This document shows, one piece after another, positions 43,485-51,683 of a stretch of 64,000 bases of DNA. The position numbers were made by a program, and so were the translations under genes. The DNA comes from Ensifer adhaerens (GTDB taxonomy: Bacteria > Pseudomonadota > Alphaproteobacteria > Rhizobiales > Rhizobiaceae), in the NCBI RefSeq assembly GCF_028993555.1, contig NZ_CP118611.1, positions 1,420,001 through 1,484,000 of the forward strand. Reading direction: 5' to 3'. Every line of letters begins with the position of its first letter. The stretch's first letter is position 1. A model generated the notes under the pieces. That model was not told the origin of the DNA. It saw only the letters and a list, made by a program, of their open reading frames with translations, and did no database searches.

Positions 43485-44472
43485 TCGAAGGGCCACCGGC
43501 CTCGTTTCTACGTTGATAAACTACAACATCTACATCATGCTGGCGACACTTCTGGTTGTCTCCGCGATGTTGTCGGAGCACTTCCTGACCCTGCAGAACA
43601 TCTCCAATCTGCTGCGGCAGCTTGCGCCGCTGGCGCTCGTTTCCATCGGCATGCTGCTGGTAGTCCTGACGGGCGGGATTGATCTCTCGGTGGGCTCCGC
43701 GGCCGCGATCGGCGGCATGGGCGTGGCCATGGCCATGCCGATGTTGCCTTTCGAAGGAGGAGCGGCACTGCTGGTATGCATCCTTGGCGCGGTGCTTTTC
43801 GGGACCTTGCTGGGAGCCATAAACGGCCTGCTCGTGGCAGGTTTCGGAATGGCGTCATTCGTCGCCACACTCGCGATGATGACGATGGCCCGCGGGCTTG
43901 CCTACATGCTGTCGAACGGCCAGCCTGTCCGCTTTCCGCGCGACTTGGCTACCGCACAGATCCTTACGGAGTTCGGCAGTAAAGGCGTCCCTGGGGTCAA
44001 CGTGCCCTGGCCCGTGCTGTCGGTATTGCTCGTAATCGCGCTCTTCGTGTTCCTGCTCCGCCAGACAAGCTGGGGGCGGCTCACCGTCGCAACCGGCAGC
44101 AATGAGAATGCTGTCCGCCTCGCCGGCCTGCCGGTATGGCGCTACAAGTTCCTCGCCTTTACGCTCTGCGGCGCGCTATCGGCTCTTGCGGGCGTATTCG
44201 TCACTGCGCGCACGGCGGTCGGCACACCCGTAACGGGCGTCGGTCTGGAGCTGGACGCCATCGCGGCGTGCGTGATCGGCGGCGCCCTGCTCTCCGGCGG
44301 CAAGGGCACGGTGACGAACACGATGATTGGCGTCCTAATCCTCGGGCTGATCGGCAACATCATGAATCTCATGAGCGTCCCCGCCTACCCGCAACAAATC
44401 ATCAAGGGCGTCATCATCATCCTAGCGGTGCTCATGCAAGGCTTCGGTGCACACGCGACGCGCCGCATCTGA
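43474..44472 (+). CDS. Ribose-type ABC importer permease
   Basis: This is a 332-residue RbsC-like permease with about ten hydrophobic helices. Typical blocks are LVSIGMLLVVLTGGIDLSVG, the FVATLAMMTMARGLAYMLSNGQP stretch in parts, and AIAACVIGGALLSGGKG. It overlaps the ATPase gene and is the last gene of the transketolase/ABC operon; a strong terminator follows 17 bases later. Confidence 0.94.
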   Translation: MSNNRRATGLVSTLINYNIYIMLATLLVVSAMLSEHFLTLQNISNLLRQLAPLALVSIGMLLVVLTGGIDLSVGSAAAIGGMGVAMAMPMLPFEGGAALLVCILGAVLFGTLLGAINGLLVAGFGMASFVATLAMMTMARGLAYMLSNGQPVRFPRDLATAQILTEFGSKGVPGVNVPWPVLSVLLVIALFVFLLRQTSWGRLTVATGSNENAVRLAGLPVWRYKFLAFTLCGALSALAGVFVTARTAVGTPVTGVGLELDAIAACVIGGALLSGGKGTVTNTMIGVLILGLIGNIMNLMSVPAYPQQIIKGVIIILAVLMQGFGAHATRRI

Positions 44473-44488
44473 TCCTCCCGGCCGCCTG

Positions 44489-44522
44489 GTCCGCATCGCG
44501 AGTCGATGCGGACCCTTTTTTT
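44489..44522 (+). terminator. Rho-independent terminator of the ABC operon
   Basis: GTCCGCATCG (44489-44498) and CGATGCGGAC (44504-44513) form a 10-base stem with a CGAGT loop, followed by CCTTTTTTT (44514-44522). It is the clearest intrinsic terminator in the window. The convergent AroE-like gene ends four bases further on. Confidence 0.9.
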
Positions 44523-44525
44523 CTC

Positions 44526-45308
44526 TTATCTGAGAAAATCGACCAGCAGTTGCACTTGTTGCTCAATCATATGGATTCCTCTGTGAACCCGGCATCCGCT
44601 CGCTTCGGCCGCGATGAGCAAGGGCGTCATGTCCGGCTGCATGACCACCTCCGCGACGACAGAACCCTTATCGAGCCCAACGGGATCCACCGGCAAAGGG
44701 TCCCCTTCATGCATACCGAGCGCCGTTCCATTTACAATCAAATCGTATCCGCCTGGGTGGGCCGAGCCCACCACGACCCGGGCATGCGGGAAGGAAACGG
44801 CAAGCTGTCTTGCGAGGTACTCTGCCTTCTCGGAAGACCGGTTGGCGATCGTCAGGTCAACGACACCCGCTTGAAGCAAAGCATGAGCCACACCGCTCGC
44901 GGCACCGCCCGCGCCCACAAGCAACGTCCGCCGCCCGGCAGGCTCATGGCCTTCGTGCCGAAGCCCCGCAACGAAGCCCTCTCCATCCAACATCCCCCCC
45001 GTCAAGGTGCTGTCAGCCTCTCTGCGGATCACATTGCAGGCACCGACCAGTTCCGCGGCCCCCACCCTACGATCACACAAGGCGGACACCGATCCCTTGT
45101 GTGGGATGGTGATGACCATGCCCGCGACGTTTTCCACGGCCCGCAAGCTAAAGACGGTCTGTTGCAGCATGTCGGGGCGCACGTCTAGCGGCACCATGAT
45201 CATGTCCAAGCCTTGCCTTTCGCACTCGGCATTGAAGAGGGGCGGCGTGCGCACATGGCGACACGGATGGGCGAGAAGGGGAACGAAACGCGTATTTCCA
45301 GAAATCAT
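44526..45308 (-). CDS. Shikimate-dehydrogenase-like oxidoreductase
   Basis: This is a 260-residue protein of the AroE/quinate dehydrogenase family. It has AGMVITIPHKGSVSAL with the catalytic Lys, GACNVIRREADSTLTGGMLD with the substrate Asp (GGMLDGEGF), nucleotide loop LLVGAGGAASGVAHAL and NGTALGMHEGDPLP near the end. These motifs are closer to canonical AroE than those of the copy at 27736-28683. No other shikimate pathway gene is near. The ATG at 45308 follows GAGGA by eight bases. It is divergent from gldA across GntR site 3, so it belongs to the same regulon. Confidence 0.88.
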   Translation of the reverse strand: MISGNTRFVPLLAHPCRHVRTPPLFNAECERQGLDMIMVPLDVRPDMLQQTVFSLRAVENVAGMVITIPHKGSVSALCDRRVGAAELVGACNVIRREADSTLTGGMLDGEGFVAGLRHEGHEPAGRRTLLVGAGGAASGVAHALLQAGVVDLTIANRSSEKAEYLARQLAVSFPHARVVVGSAHPGGYDLIVNGTALGMHEGDPLPVDPVGLDKGSVVAEVVMQPDMTPLLIAAEASGCRVHRGIHMIEQQVQLLVDFLR

Positions 45309-45358
45309 CTGTTTTTCCTCAAACGGGCAAATTAGACGCTTGCGCGCCGACCACAATT

Positions 45359-45371
45359 ATATATCATATAT
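45359..45371. promoter_or_regulatory. Candidate GntR operator 3
   Basis: ATATATCATATAT is a perfect palindrome centred on 45365, identical to site 2. It is 50 bases from the AroE-like start and 21 bases from the GldA start. It is followed by GACATATC, a possible extra half site. Confidence 0.7.
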
Positions 45372-45392
45372 GACATATCAACGAGGGCAAAG

Positions 45393-46496
45393 ATGACCTC
45401 CCCATTAAATATTTTTGACTCCCAACTCAAAGTTTTCGGCGCCCCGTCACGTTACGTCCAGGGGCGCGGGATCCTTGACCGAACAGGCACTTTTGCCGCG
45501 CAGCTCGGCAAGAGTGCCGTACTGGTTGCGGACGCTCAGATACTTCCGCTAGTGCGCGATGTTTTGCGGAAATCTTGCCGAACGTCTGGAGTCTCGCTTC
45601 AGATTCTGCCGTTCTCCGGGGTGCTCACCCCTGAAACCGGGCAGCAACTATCGAGCGCCTTGGGCTACGGCGCGCCAGACATCGTCATCGCTGCTGGCGG
45701 TGGGCGGGCAATAGACGCGGGAAAGGCGCTAGCCGACATTCGCGACCTGCGGCTGATCACACTTCCCACAGTCGCTTCAAACGATGCGCCGACTAGCAAG
45801 AATTACGTTCTGTATGACGAACAAGAAATGCTGGTCGAAGTCAGGCATCTCGCGCGCAATCCAGATTTCGTGGTCGTAGACACCGAGTTGCTCGCCGGAG
45901 CCCCGAAATTCATGTTTGCGGCCGGACTGGGTGATGCTCTCTCAAAAAAGGCGGAGGCCGCCGCGTGCGCCAATGGCCGCGGCCTGACCATGTTCCGCGC
46001 ACGCCCGACCCAACTTGCCGGCACGATCGCCGCCCTTTGCTACGACACGCTGATCGAATACGGCATGGCCGCCTACGATGCGGCCGGCTCTGGAAACCCG
46101 ACAGAGGAGTTCGAGGCGGCTGTTGAAGCCATGATATTGATGGCGGGACTGGGCTTTGAAAGCGGTGGTCTTTCGGTCCCGCATGCCCTGACCCGGGGTC
46201 TGCCGCGCATCCCAGGCGTTGCGCGTCGACCCCACGGATTTCAGGTGGCCTACGGGCTAGCAGTGCATCACCAGCTCATGGTCGAGCCCATGTCGCCCGC
46301 CCTTGACGATCTCTATCGACACGTGGGTCTGCCTCGAAACCTTGCTTCCCTTGCCGGTCATCCGATTGAACGGCAGCACCTGAGTACGGTTGCCGAAGCC
46401 TCGATCGCTGTGCCGCACATGCTGAACTTCCCTCATCCAGTCACGATCGACGATCTCGTCGCTGCGATGGTGGCCGTGGAAGCGGCGCCCGCATAA
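45393..46496 (+). CDS. gldA: Glycerol-dehydrogenase-like metal-dependent dehydrogenase
   Basis: This 367-residue enzyme belongs to the iron/zinc-dependent dehydrogenase family, GldA branch. The NAD loop is AAGGGRAIDAGKALAD; TVASNDAPTSKNYV is a GldA hallmark. Metal ligands are Asp181 (GLGDALSKK), His264 (GGLSVPHAL) and His281 (RRPHGFQVAYG). GldA oxidises glycerol to dihydroxyacetone; here it may act on a short polyol or its ketone made by the transketolase. It starts 21 bases behind GntR site 3 and heads a three-gene operon. Confidence 0.88.
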   Translation: MTSPLNIFDSQLKVFGAPSRYVQGRGILDRTGTFAAQLGKSAVLVADAQILPLVRDVLRKSCRTSGVSLQILPFSGVLTPETGQQLSSALGYGAPDIVIAAGGGRAIDAGKALADIRDLRLITLPTVASNDAPTSKNYVLYDEQEMLVEVRHLARNPDFVVVDTELLAGAPKFMFAAGLGDALSKKAEAAACANGRGLTMFRARPTQLAGTIAALCYDTLIEYGMAAYDAAGSGNPTEEFEAAVEAMILMAGLGFESGGLSVPHALTRGLPRIPGVARRPHGFQVAYGLAVHHQLMVEPMSPALDDLYRHVGLPRNLASLAGHPIERQHLSTVAEASIAVPHMLNFPHPVTIDDLVAAMVAVEAAPA

Positions 46497-46528
46497 TCTG
46501 GACCATTTTTAAGACAAAAGGAGACAAG

Positions 46529-47236
46529 ATGCTCAATCAAATGGAAGAACGCCTTGCGGTTGTTACTGGCGGAGGCACTGGCATCGGTCGCGCCGTGGCA
46601 GAACTACTAATCGAAAGCGGTTACAGGGTTGTCGCGCTTGGCCTCGATCGGGACCCCGACCTGAACGAGGCGGTCACATTCCGCCAGGTCGACATCACGG
46701 ACACTGCAGCAAGTGTCGCGGCGTTGCCGGAAGGCCTGCCAGTAGCGGGCCTTGTCAATTGCGCTGGGATGTTGCGTCACCAACAGGAGTGGGAGACCGA
46801 AGCCTTTGAACAGGTGATGCGTGTCAACGTAACCGCGGGCTTCGCCTTTGCCAACGCCCTCCTTGATCGACTGCAAGCGGCAGGCGGTTCGGTCGTCAAC
46901 GTCGCTTCCATGTGGGCAATTTTCGGTTCGCCTGGCGCGCCAGCTTACACTGCGAGCAAAGGCGCCGTCGCTGCAGTGACGCGATCTCAAGCTGTTGCTT
47001 GGGCTGGGCGAGGCGTGCGTGTCAATTCGGTCGCTCCAGGTTGGGTGGAAACGCGAATTTCTGAGAAGGCCCGCACGGACGCCGAGCGGGCGCAACGTAT
47101 CGGCGCCCGCATTCCGTTGGGTCGCTGGGCAAAGCCAGCTGAAGTCGCCTCCGTCGTGCGATTTCTCCTCTCAGAAGATGCTGGCTACGTGACGGGCGCA
47201 ATGATTCCCGTAGATGGCGGTTACTCTGTTTGCTAG
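46529..47236 (+). CDS. Short-chain dehydrogenase/reductase
   Basis: This compact 235-residue SDR has cofactor loop VVTGGGTGIGRAVA, VNCAGML, catalytic Ser in NVASMWAIF and YTASK, and C-terminal YVTGAMIPVDGGYSV. It is typical of 3-oxoacyl reductase-like or polyol-oxidising SDRs. AAAAGGAG precedes the ATG. It lies 32 bases behind gldA and 12 bases before the MDR gene, one operon under GntR site 3. Confidence 0.92.
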   Translation: MLNQMEERLAVVTGGGTGIGRAVAELLIESGYRVVALGLDRDPDLNEAVTFRQVDITDTAASVAALPEGLPVAGLVNCAGMLRHQQEWETEAFEQVMRVNVTAGFAFANALLDRLQAAGGSVVNVASMWAIFGSPGAPAYTASKGAVAAVTRSQAVAWAGRGVRVNSVAPGWVETRISEKARTDAERAQRIGARIPLGRWAKPAEVASVVRFLLSEDAGYVTGAMIPVDGGYSVC

Positions 47237-47248
47237 AGGGGATTTGAC

Positions 47249-48223
47249 ATGAAAGCTTGGGTTCACGACGAGACGGGCGATCCGGACGTATTGCAACTTC
47301 GTGATAGACCTGTCCCCAGGCCGGGGCGGAACGAGCTGCTCATACGCAACCGTGCTGTCGGTCTTAATCCGGTTGATTGGAAGTTCATCCTCTGGGGCCA
47401 TGATGCATGGGAATGGCCGCATGTTCCCGGTGTCGACGGCGCCGGTGTGGTAGAAGCGGTCGGCGAAGGCGTATGCCAGATCGAGGCCGGCGCACGGGTT
47501 GCCTATCACAACGACCTGCTCAAGCCCGGCTCGTTCGCCGAGTATACGGTGATCCCTGCCCGTTCGGCGATTCCGTTGCCCGATGCGCTTCCTTTTGCGA
47601 CCGCGGCGGCAATCCCCTGCCCGTGGCTTACCGCGCATCAGGCAATTGAGAAGGTAAACCTCCAGTCCGGCTGCCACGTACTCGTTACCGGCGCCTCAGG
47701 TGCGGTCGGCGGGGCTCTGCTCCAACTGGCTCACGTCCGAGGTTGGATCGTCCACGCGGTCGGTTCGTCTCCACAATTCGATCGCCTCCTGAGTCTTGGC
47801 GCGGCAACGGTCACGGACTATCGCAAGGAGGGCTGGAAGGACGGTTGGGCGCGACGAGCCAAACAGCAGCCGCTCCATGCCGTATTTGACATGGTCAGCG
47901 GCGCTCACGCCGCGAGCCTTGCCCCGCTATTAACAGCAAACGGCCATTTGGTCTGCATTCAAGATAGGCAGGAGGCCGCACCTCTTCCCGCTTTTTCCAC
48001 GACCATCTCGCTACACGAAGTCGGTCTGAATGCCATGCACTTGCACGCCTGTGATCGTCAGTGGGGTCGGCTGGTCGCGGCCGGCGCCGAGATCGCGCAG
48101 GGTATTTCCAAGGGCGTTTTCGATCCACAGATTATTGAGATTGCTGAATTCGGCGACCTCCCGAACGCGCTCAATCGCCTCAAGGCCGGTCCGAACCCCG
48201 GTAATCGCGTGGTCGCGATCTAG
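47249..48223 (+). CDS. Zinc-free medium-chain oxidoreductase (quinone-oxidoreductase-like)
   Basis: This is a 324-residue MDR-family NADPH-dependent reductase. It has LNPVDWKFILWG instead of zinc ligands, PHVPGVDGAGVVEAVGEGV and nucleotide loop VTGASGAVGGALLQLAHV. Members reduce quinones or alpha,beta-unsaturated carbonyls. It is the last gene of the gldA operon. A 289-base gap with a palindrome separates it from the LysR gene downstream. Confidence 0.9.
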   Translation: MKAWVHDETGDPDVLQLRDRPVPRPGRNELLIRNRAVGLNPVDWKFILWGHDAWEWPHVPGVDGAGVVEAVGEGVCQIEAGARVAYHNDLLKPGSFAEYTVIPARSAIPLPDALPFATAAAIPCPWLTAHQAIEKVNLQSGCHVLVTGASGAVGGALLQLAHVRGWIVHAVGSSPQFDRLLSLGAATVTDYRKEGWKDGWARRAKQQPLHAVFDMVSGAHAASLAPLLTANGHLVCIQDRQEAAPLPAFSTTISLHEVGLNAMHLHACDRQWGRLVAAGAEIAQGISKGVFDPQIIEIAEFGDLPNALNRLKAGPNPGNRVVAI

Positions 48224-48407
48224 CCTTCCGCCAGGAACCGAATTGCGCTTCGCTGCCGCACTTTTGCACGAGGCCTCTTCGCTCCTGGCGTATCCGCGAG
48301 CTGACTGCTGGCCTCCCCAGCCCATTCGACCGTCGTTGGACAGTTGCCTCATCTCTTGCTGAACTGCAATTCTGATGACGGACTTGGTGCAGCCGCAACA
48401 CGGTGAG

Positions 48408-48420
48408 ACAAACTGTTTGT
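48408..48420. promoter_or_regulatory. Palindrome upstream of the LysR gene
   Basis: ACAAACTGTTTGT is a perfect 13-base palindrome 93 bases before the LysR ATG, within an otherwise featureless 289-base gap. It may be an operator for autoregulation. No second copy was noticed elsewhere in the window. Confidence 0.4.
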
Positions 48421-48512
48421 AGAACCCACGGATGAGCAGATGGCCCTAGGCCCTGCTTACATCCGCTGCCGCGCTGGGGATAGCAACCGGATGACATTGG
48501 ATAGGAAGGCGG

Positions 48513-49418
48513 ATGGATAACAGAGCGGGTGAAATGTTGGTTTTTGTGAGAGTCGTCGAAGCCGGCAGCTTCTCCGAAGCCGCGCGACTGCTGTTGATGA
48601 CGCCGTCGACCGTAAGCAGGCTTGTCCAGCGCATCGAACAGCGGCTCGACGTGCGACTGCTCGAACGATCCACACGCAAGTTGGTGATGACCGACGAAGG
48701 ACGCCTCTACTATGAGCGAAGCAGTCAACTGCTTTCCGAACTTGAGGAGATCGAAGGTTCGTTGACCCGAGACGCGCGCACCGCCCGCGGCACAATCCGC
48801 GTAAATGCCTCGGTCGCTTTTGGGACATTCGGCATTGAGCCGCTGCTCATGGAATTTTGGAGCAAACATCCGAGCATTGTTGTCAATCTCTCACTGTCAG
48901 ACGAGATCATTGATCTCTACTTGGACCGCACCGATATCGCCTTTCGGGTGGGAGCCTTGACCGATTCGTCGCTAACGGCACGGCGGATCGGGGTAGCGCG
49001 TCGGCGAATGGTCGCCTCGCCCGGGTATCTTGAAAAACACGGTGTACCGGCAGTCATTGAAGATCTCGATAACCACAACTGTCTCGGGTTCAATTTTCGA
49101 CGCTCACAGCCAGTGTGGCCCCTCAGCCAAGGAGGCCGCATCGTCGACCGCCTAGTCCACGGGAACTTTCTTGCCAACAACGGCGAGACCGTTCGACGCC
49201 TTGCCGTCGCCGGCGCCGGAGTAGCACGACTTGCTGATTTTCATGTTGACGCCGATTTGGCCGCCGGAACTTTGGTCGAGATCCTTGCGGATACAGGTCA
49301 GGACACCGAGGAAGTGCATGCCATCTTCCTCGGTGGCCAAAACGTTCCGCAGCGCGTTCGGATCTTTCTTGATTTCATAGTGCCGCGTCTTCAGAACTTC
49401 ATGTCCGGACGATCTTAG
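48513..49418 (+). CDS. LysR-family transcriptional regulator
   Basis: This is a 301-residue regulator of the common LysR subgroup. The helix-turn-helix reads MLVFVRVVEAGSFSEAARLL and PSTVSRLVQRIEQRLDVRLL, then LVMTDEGRLYYERS. The effector domain begins GTIRVNASVAFGTFGIEPLL and ends LDFIVPRLQ. It faces the minus-strand redox cluster and may control it or the MDR gene behind it; there is no divergent partner to decide. Confidence 0.92.
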   Translation: MDNRAGEMLVFVRVVEAGSFSEAARLLLMTPSTVSRLVQRIEQRLDVRLLERSTRKLVMTDEGRLYYERSSQLLSELEEIEGSLTRDARTARGTIRVNASVAFGTFGIEPLLMEFWSKHPSIVVNLSLSDEIIDLYLDRTDIAFRVGALTDSSLTARRIGVARRRMVASPGYLEKHGVPAVIEDLDNHNCLGFNFRRSQPVWPLSQGGRIVDRLVHGNFLANNGETVRRLAVAGAGVARLADFHVDADLAAGTLVEILADTGQDTEEVHAIFLGGQNVPQRVRIFLDFIVPRLQNFMSGRS

Positions 49419-49471
49419 CCCTATTCGGTGATGCGCTGCGCTCGCTTCCAGGGCGCACGGAAATTGCAACA

Positions 49472-49495
49472 AGGGCGGCTCTAGCGAGCCGCCCT
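49472..49495. terminator. Hairpin between convergent LysR and MRJP-like genes
   Basis: AGGGCGGCTC (49472-49481) and GAGCCGCCCT (49486-49495) form a perfect 10-base stem with a TAGC loop. It lies in the 113-base convergent gap and can serve both strands. Confidence 0.7.
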
Positions 49496-49531
49496 CCTCT
49501 ATTCTGCGCACTGTAGAAAATGCTATTTATG

Positions 49532-50662
49532 TTAATCGAGTTTCAGTCTGTGGACGTAGTAGGGTGGAGACGAAACGTCCTCTCCGTTGTTCAATGCTGC
49601 CAAGGTGTTCAATTCGTTTGACACGATGTACAGCCAGCCGTCCTTTGAAACGGAAACACCGTCAGGCCAAGTTAGCTTCTCTTTGTCTTGCGCGAGTACC
49701 TTGTAGCCCGCTGGCGAAGTCACCCCGACTGCAAAGTTCTCGACATCTGTGACGTAGACTTGTCCCTTGTTGTCAACGTCAAAGCCGTCCGTCTCCGGCT
49801 TGTCGGCATAACGCTCGATCCGCTTGGATAGAGCGGCGTCGTCAAGTGATTCATCAGCGAGCGCCTCTGCAGGGATGCGGTAGACGACTTTGTTGCCCAT
49901 CGCTCCAAAGTAGACCCAATTGAAATCGGGATCGATCGAAACGGGGTTCAGCGGATACGTCGGCGGGAAAGACGGACCGTTCTTTGGTTTGTGCAGAACC
50001 GTCGTGCCGTCAATGACAATAGGTTCGCCGCTCGGGCTGAAGCTCGGATCGTTCTCGAGGACGCGGCGCGTCATTCCGGTTTTGAGATCGACGATGACGA
50101 ACGCTGGATTGCTCGGCGCCGGGCCCTCGTCGCTTGCGAAGGGTTGGGTCATGTCGGCAAGGACCGCGACCCCCCGCTCCACGTCAACCGCGAAGTCCTG
50201 CAGGAAGGAATTGTCGCGCAGTACCGGATCGGGGATGAAGAACACCTGCTTCAGCTGTCCGCTGTCGAGGTCCCAGCCGACAAGCTTCGGGGGCTGGGCG
50301 GGTGAGGCCGAGCGATTTCCCATGTCGAGAACCCAGAGAGTTCCGTCGGACGTTGCTTGGATTCCAATCGTGGAATTAATTCCCACCACATCCCGCGATC
50401 CGGGCTTGCCAGACCAAGCCTCATCCGGGAACGGCTTGGTGGTGCCGTCCTTGAGAACTTCGACAACGTTGAGCTTTGATCCGCCCAACGCCGACATCGT
50501 CACAAAAAGCCGACCATCGTCGCTGATCGCTGGATTCCCCGGTCTAAAATCGGAGAACTTCGCAATCGTTTCCAATTCGGCGGCCGAGGCGCCGGCGATG
50601 AAAGCCAGTGCGCCTGCTGCAACGGCAGCGGCACCCAACGCCATTTTCCATGAGGAGTTCAT
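49532..50662 (-). CDS. Exported yellow/major-royal-jelly-like beta-propeller protein
   Basis: This is a 376-residue protein with signal peptide (KMALGAAAVAAGALAFIAGA, cut near ASAAELE). The mature part is of the MRJP/yellow group related to SMP-30 propellers: FSDFRPGNPAISDDGRLFVT, WVLDMGNR, LQDFAVDVERGVAVLADM, ETDGFDVDNKGQVYVTDVEN and WPDGVSVSKDGWLYIVSN. Bacterial members are periplasmic or secreted with unproven enzyme activity (lactonase or tautomerase suggested for relatives). It is the last gene of a three-gene operon with an ABM protein and a cupin, all exported. Confidence 0.85.
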   Translation of the reverse strand: MNSSWKMALGAAAVAAGALAFIAGASAAELETIAKFSDFRPGNPAISDDGRLFVTMSALGGSKLNVVEVLKDGTTKPFPDEAWSGKPGSRDVVGINSTIGIQATSDGTLWVLDMGNRSASPAQPPKLVGWDLDSGQLKQVFFIPDPVLRDNSFLQDFAVDVERGVAVLADMTQPFASDEGPAPSNPAFVIVDLKTGMTRRVLENDPSFSPSGEPIVIDGTTVLHKPKNGPSFPPTYPLNPVSIDPDFNWVYFGAMGNKVVYRIPAEALADESLDDAALSKRIERYADKPETDGFDVDNKGQVYVTDVENFAVGVTSPAGYKVLAQDKEKLTWPDGVSVSKDGWLYIVSNELNTLAALNNGEDVSSPPYYVHRLKLD

Positions 50663-50686
50663 GATCTTACCTTTCTGTCTTAGATT

Positions 50687-51127
50687 TCACACGGCACGAA
50701 GGACGAAAACTTGGACCGGGCCGGCGACCAGTGGTTCGATCTCGCGAAACCAACGCTTGGTGTGCTCGGCGTCCTTGTGCGCCTGGAATGCTTCTTCGGT
50801 GGCGAAGACCTCGTAGAAGAGTATGAGGCCCGGCACGTCCGCGCCCCGATGGGTCTGAAAAAGAAGGTTGCCGGGTTCGTTTTCGCGAACTTCAGCCATC
50901 AAGTGACTGCTGATTTCCGCGAGTTTGTTTTCCCGTCCTCCGCTAGCCTGAAGGTAGGCGACAACCGTCACCGCGCCCTGCGGGAGTTCGAAGGGTGGGG
51001 CGGTCCCGGCAGGAGTCTGCGCGTTGGCCGAACCCACGAAAGCCGCAGTCATAAACGCTCCCGCGCCGAGACTTTTCGCCAGATGGCGGCGAGTTACGCC
51101 ATCCCCTTGTCTATGTGCATTGGTCAT
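50687..51127 (-). CDS. Tat-exported ABM (antibiotic biosynthesis monooxygenase-like) protein
   Basis: This 146-residue protein has a twin-arginine signal (VTRRHLAKSLGAGAFMTAAF, then ANAQTP) and a ferredoxin-like ABM domain of about 95 residues: VTVVAYLQASGGRENKLAEI, NEPGNLLFQTHR, FYEVFATEEAFQAHKDAEH. ABM proteins are cofactor-free monooxygenases or small-molecule quality-control enzymes. Export of one is less common. The ATG at 51127 has GGAGGAATCCA upstream. It lies between the cupin and the MRJP-like gene with short gaps. Confidence 0.88.
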   Translation of the reverse strand: MTNAHRQGDGVTRRHLAKSLGAGAFMTAAFVGSANAQTPAGTAPPFELPQGAVTVVAYLQASGGRENKLAEISSHLMAEVRENEPGNLLFQTHRGADVPGLILFYEVFATEEAFQAHKDAEHTKRWFREIEPLVAGPVQVFVLRAV

Positions 51128-51176
51128 TGGATTCCTCCGGCATTGTTTGAAGATGATTTTCTGGACACCATGCCGA

Positions 51177-51683
51177 CTATTTCGGCTGCTCGGTGGAAAT
51201 GAAGGCCTTGTCAGCACTCTGGCCGACGAAGACGACGTCCGACGGGTCACGCGGGGGCGTTTCGATGGTCACGAAGACAAGCGGCCCTTCGATCAGTTCG
51301 GGAAACGAGTGGACTGTCCCCTTCTTGACGAAAATTGTCGTGCCAGGACCGATTTCCTGAGCGGGCTGATCGCCGACTGCAAACTTTGCACGGCCAGAAA
51401 CCAGGTAGTTGTAGACGTCGGTGCGTTCGTGCTTGTGCGGCGGTATCGTTTGATAGACGCGCTCAACGCGCAGACCCGATGTGGGCTGCTCCACCAGACG
51501 CTTGTCGACGACCACGGTGGCGGCGGACGAAGGAAAGTCTTTCGCCACTTCAGGGGCATTGAAGACGACGTAATCTTCAGAAATACCTTGAGCCGCCGCA
51601 GGGCCGACATCGGAAAGACCGGCCGGGAGGGCGATGATGGCAACAGCGAAAAGTGCCTGCCATTTTTTATGTTTCGCATGCAT
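51177..51683 (-). CDS. Exported cupin-domain protein
   Basis: This 168-residue protein has a signal peptide (KWQALFAVAIIALPAGLSDV, cut near PAAAQG) and one cupin barrel. Metal ligands are likely in PPHKHERTDVYNYLVSGRAK and VKKGTVHSFPEL. It resembles the cytoplasmic cupin at 57399-57836 in the C-terminal block (IETPPRDPSDVVFVGQ against IDTPRRDPTDIIFVDS), so the two are paralogues. It heads the operon with the ABM and MRJP-like genes. AGGAG lies before the ATG. Function is unknown, perhaps small-molecule dioxygenase or isomerase. Confidence 0.85.
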   Translation of the reverse strand: MHAKHKKWQALFAVAIIALPAGLSDVGPAAAQGISEDYVVFNAPEVAKDFPSSAATVVVDKRLVEQPTSGLRVERVYQTIPPHKHERTDVYNYLVSGRAKFAVGDQPAQEIGPGTTIFVKKGTVHSFPELIEGPLVFVTIETPPRDPSDVVFVGQSADKAFISTEQPK

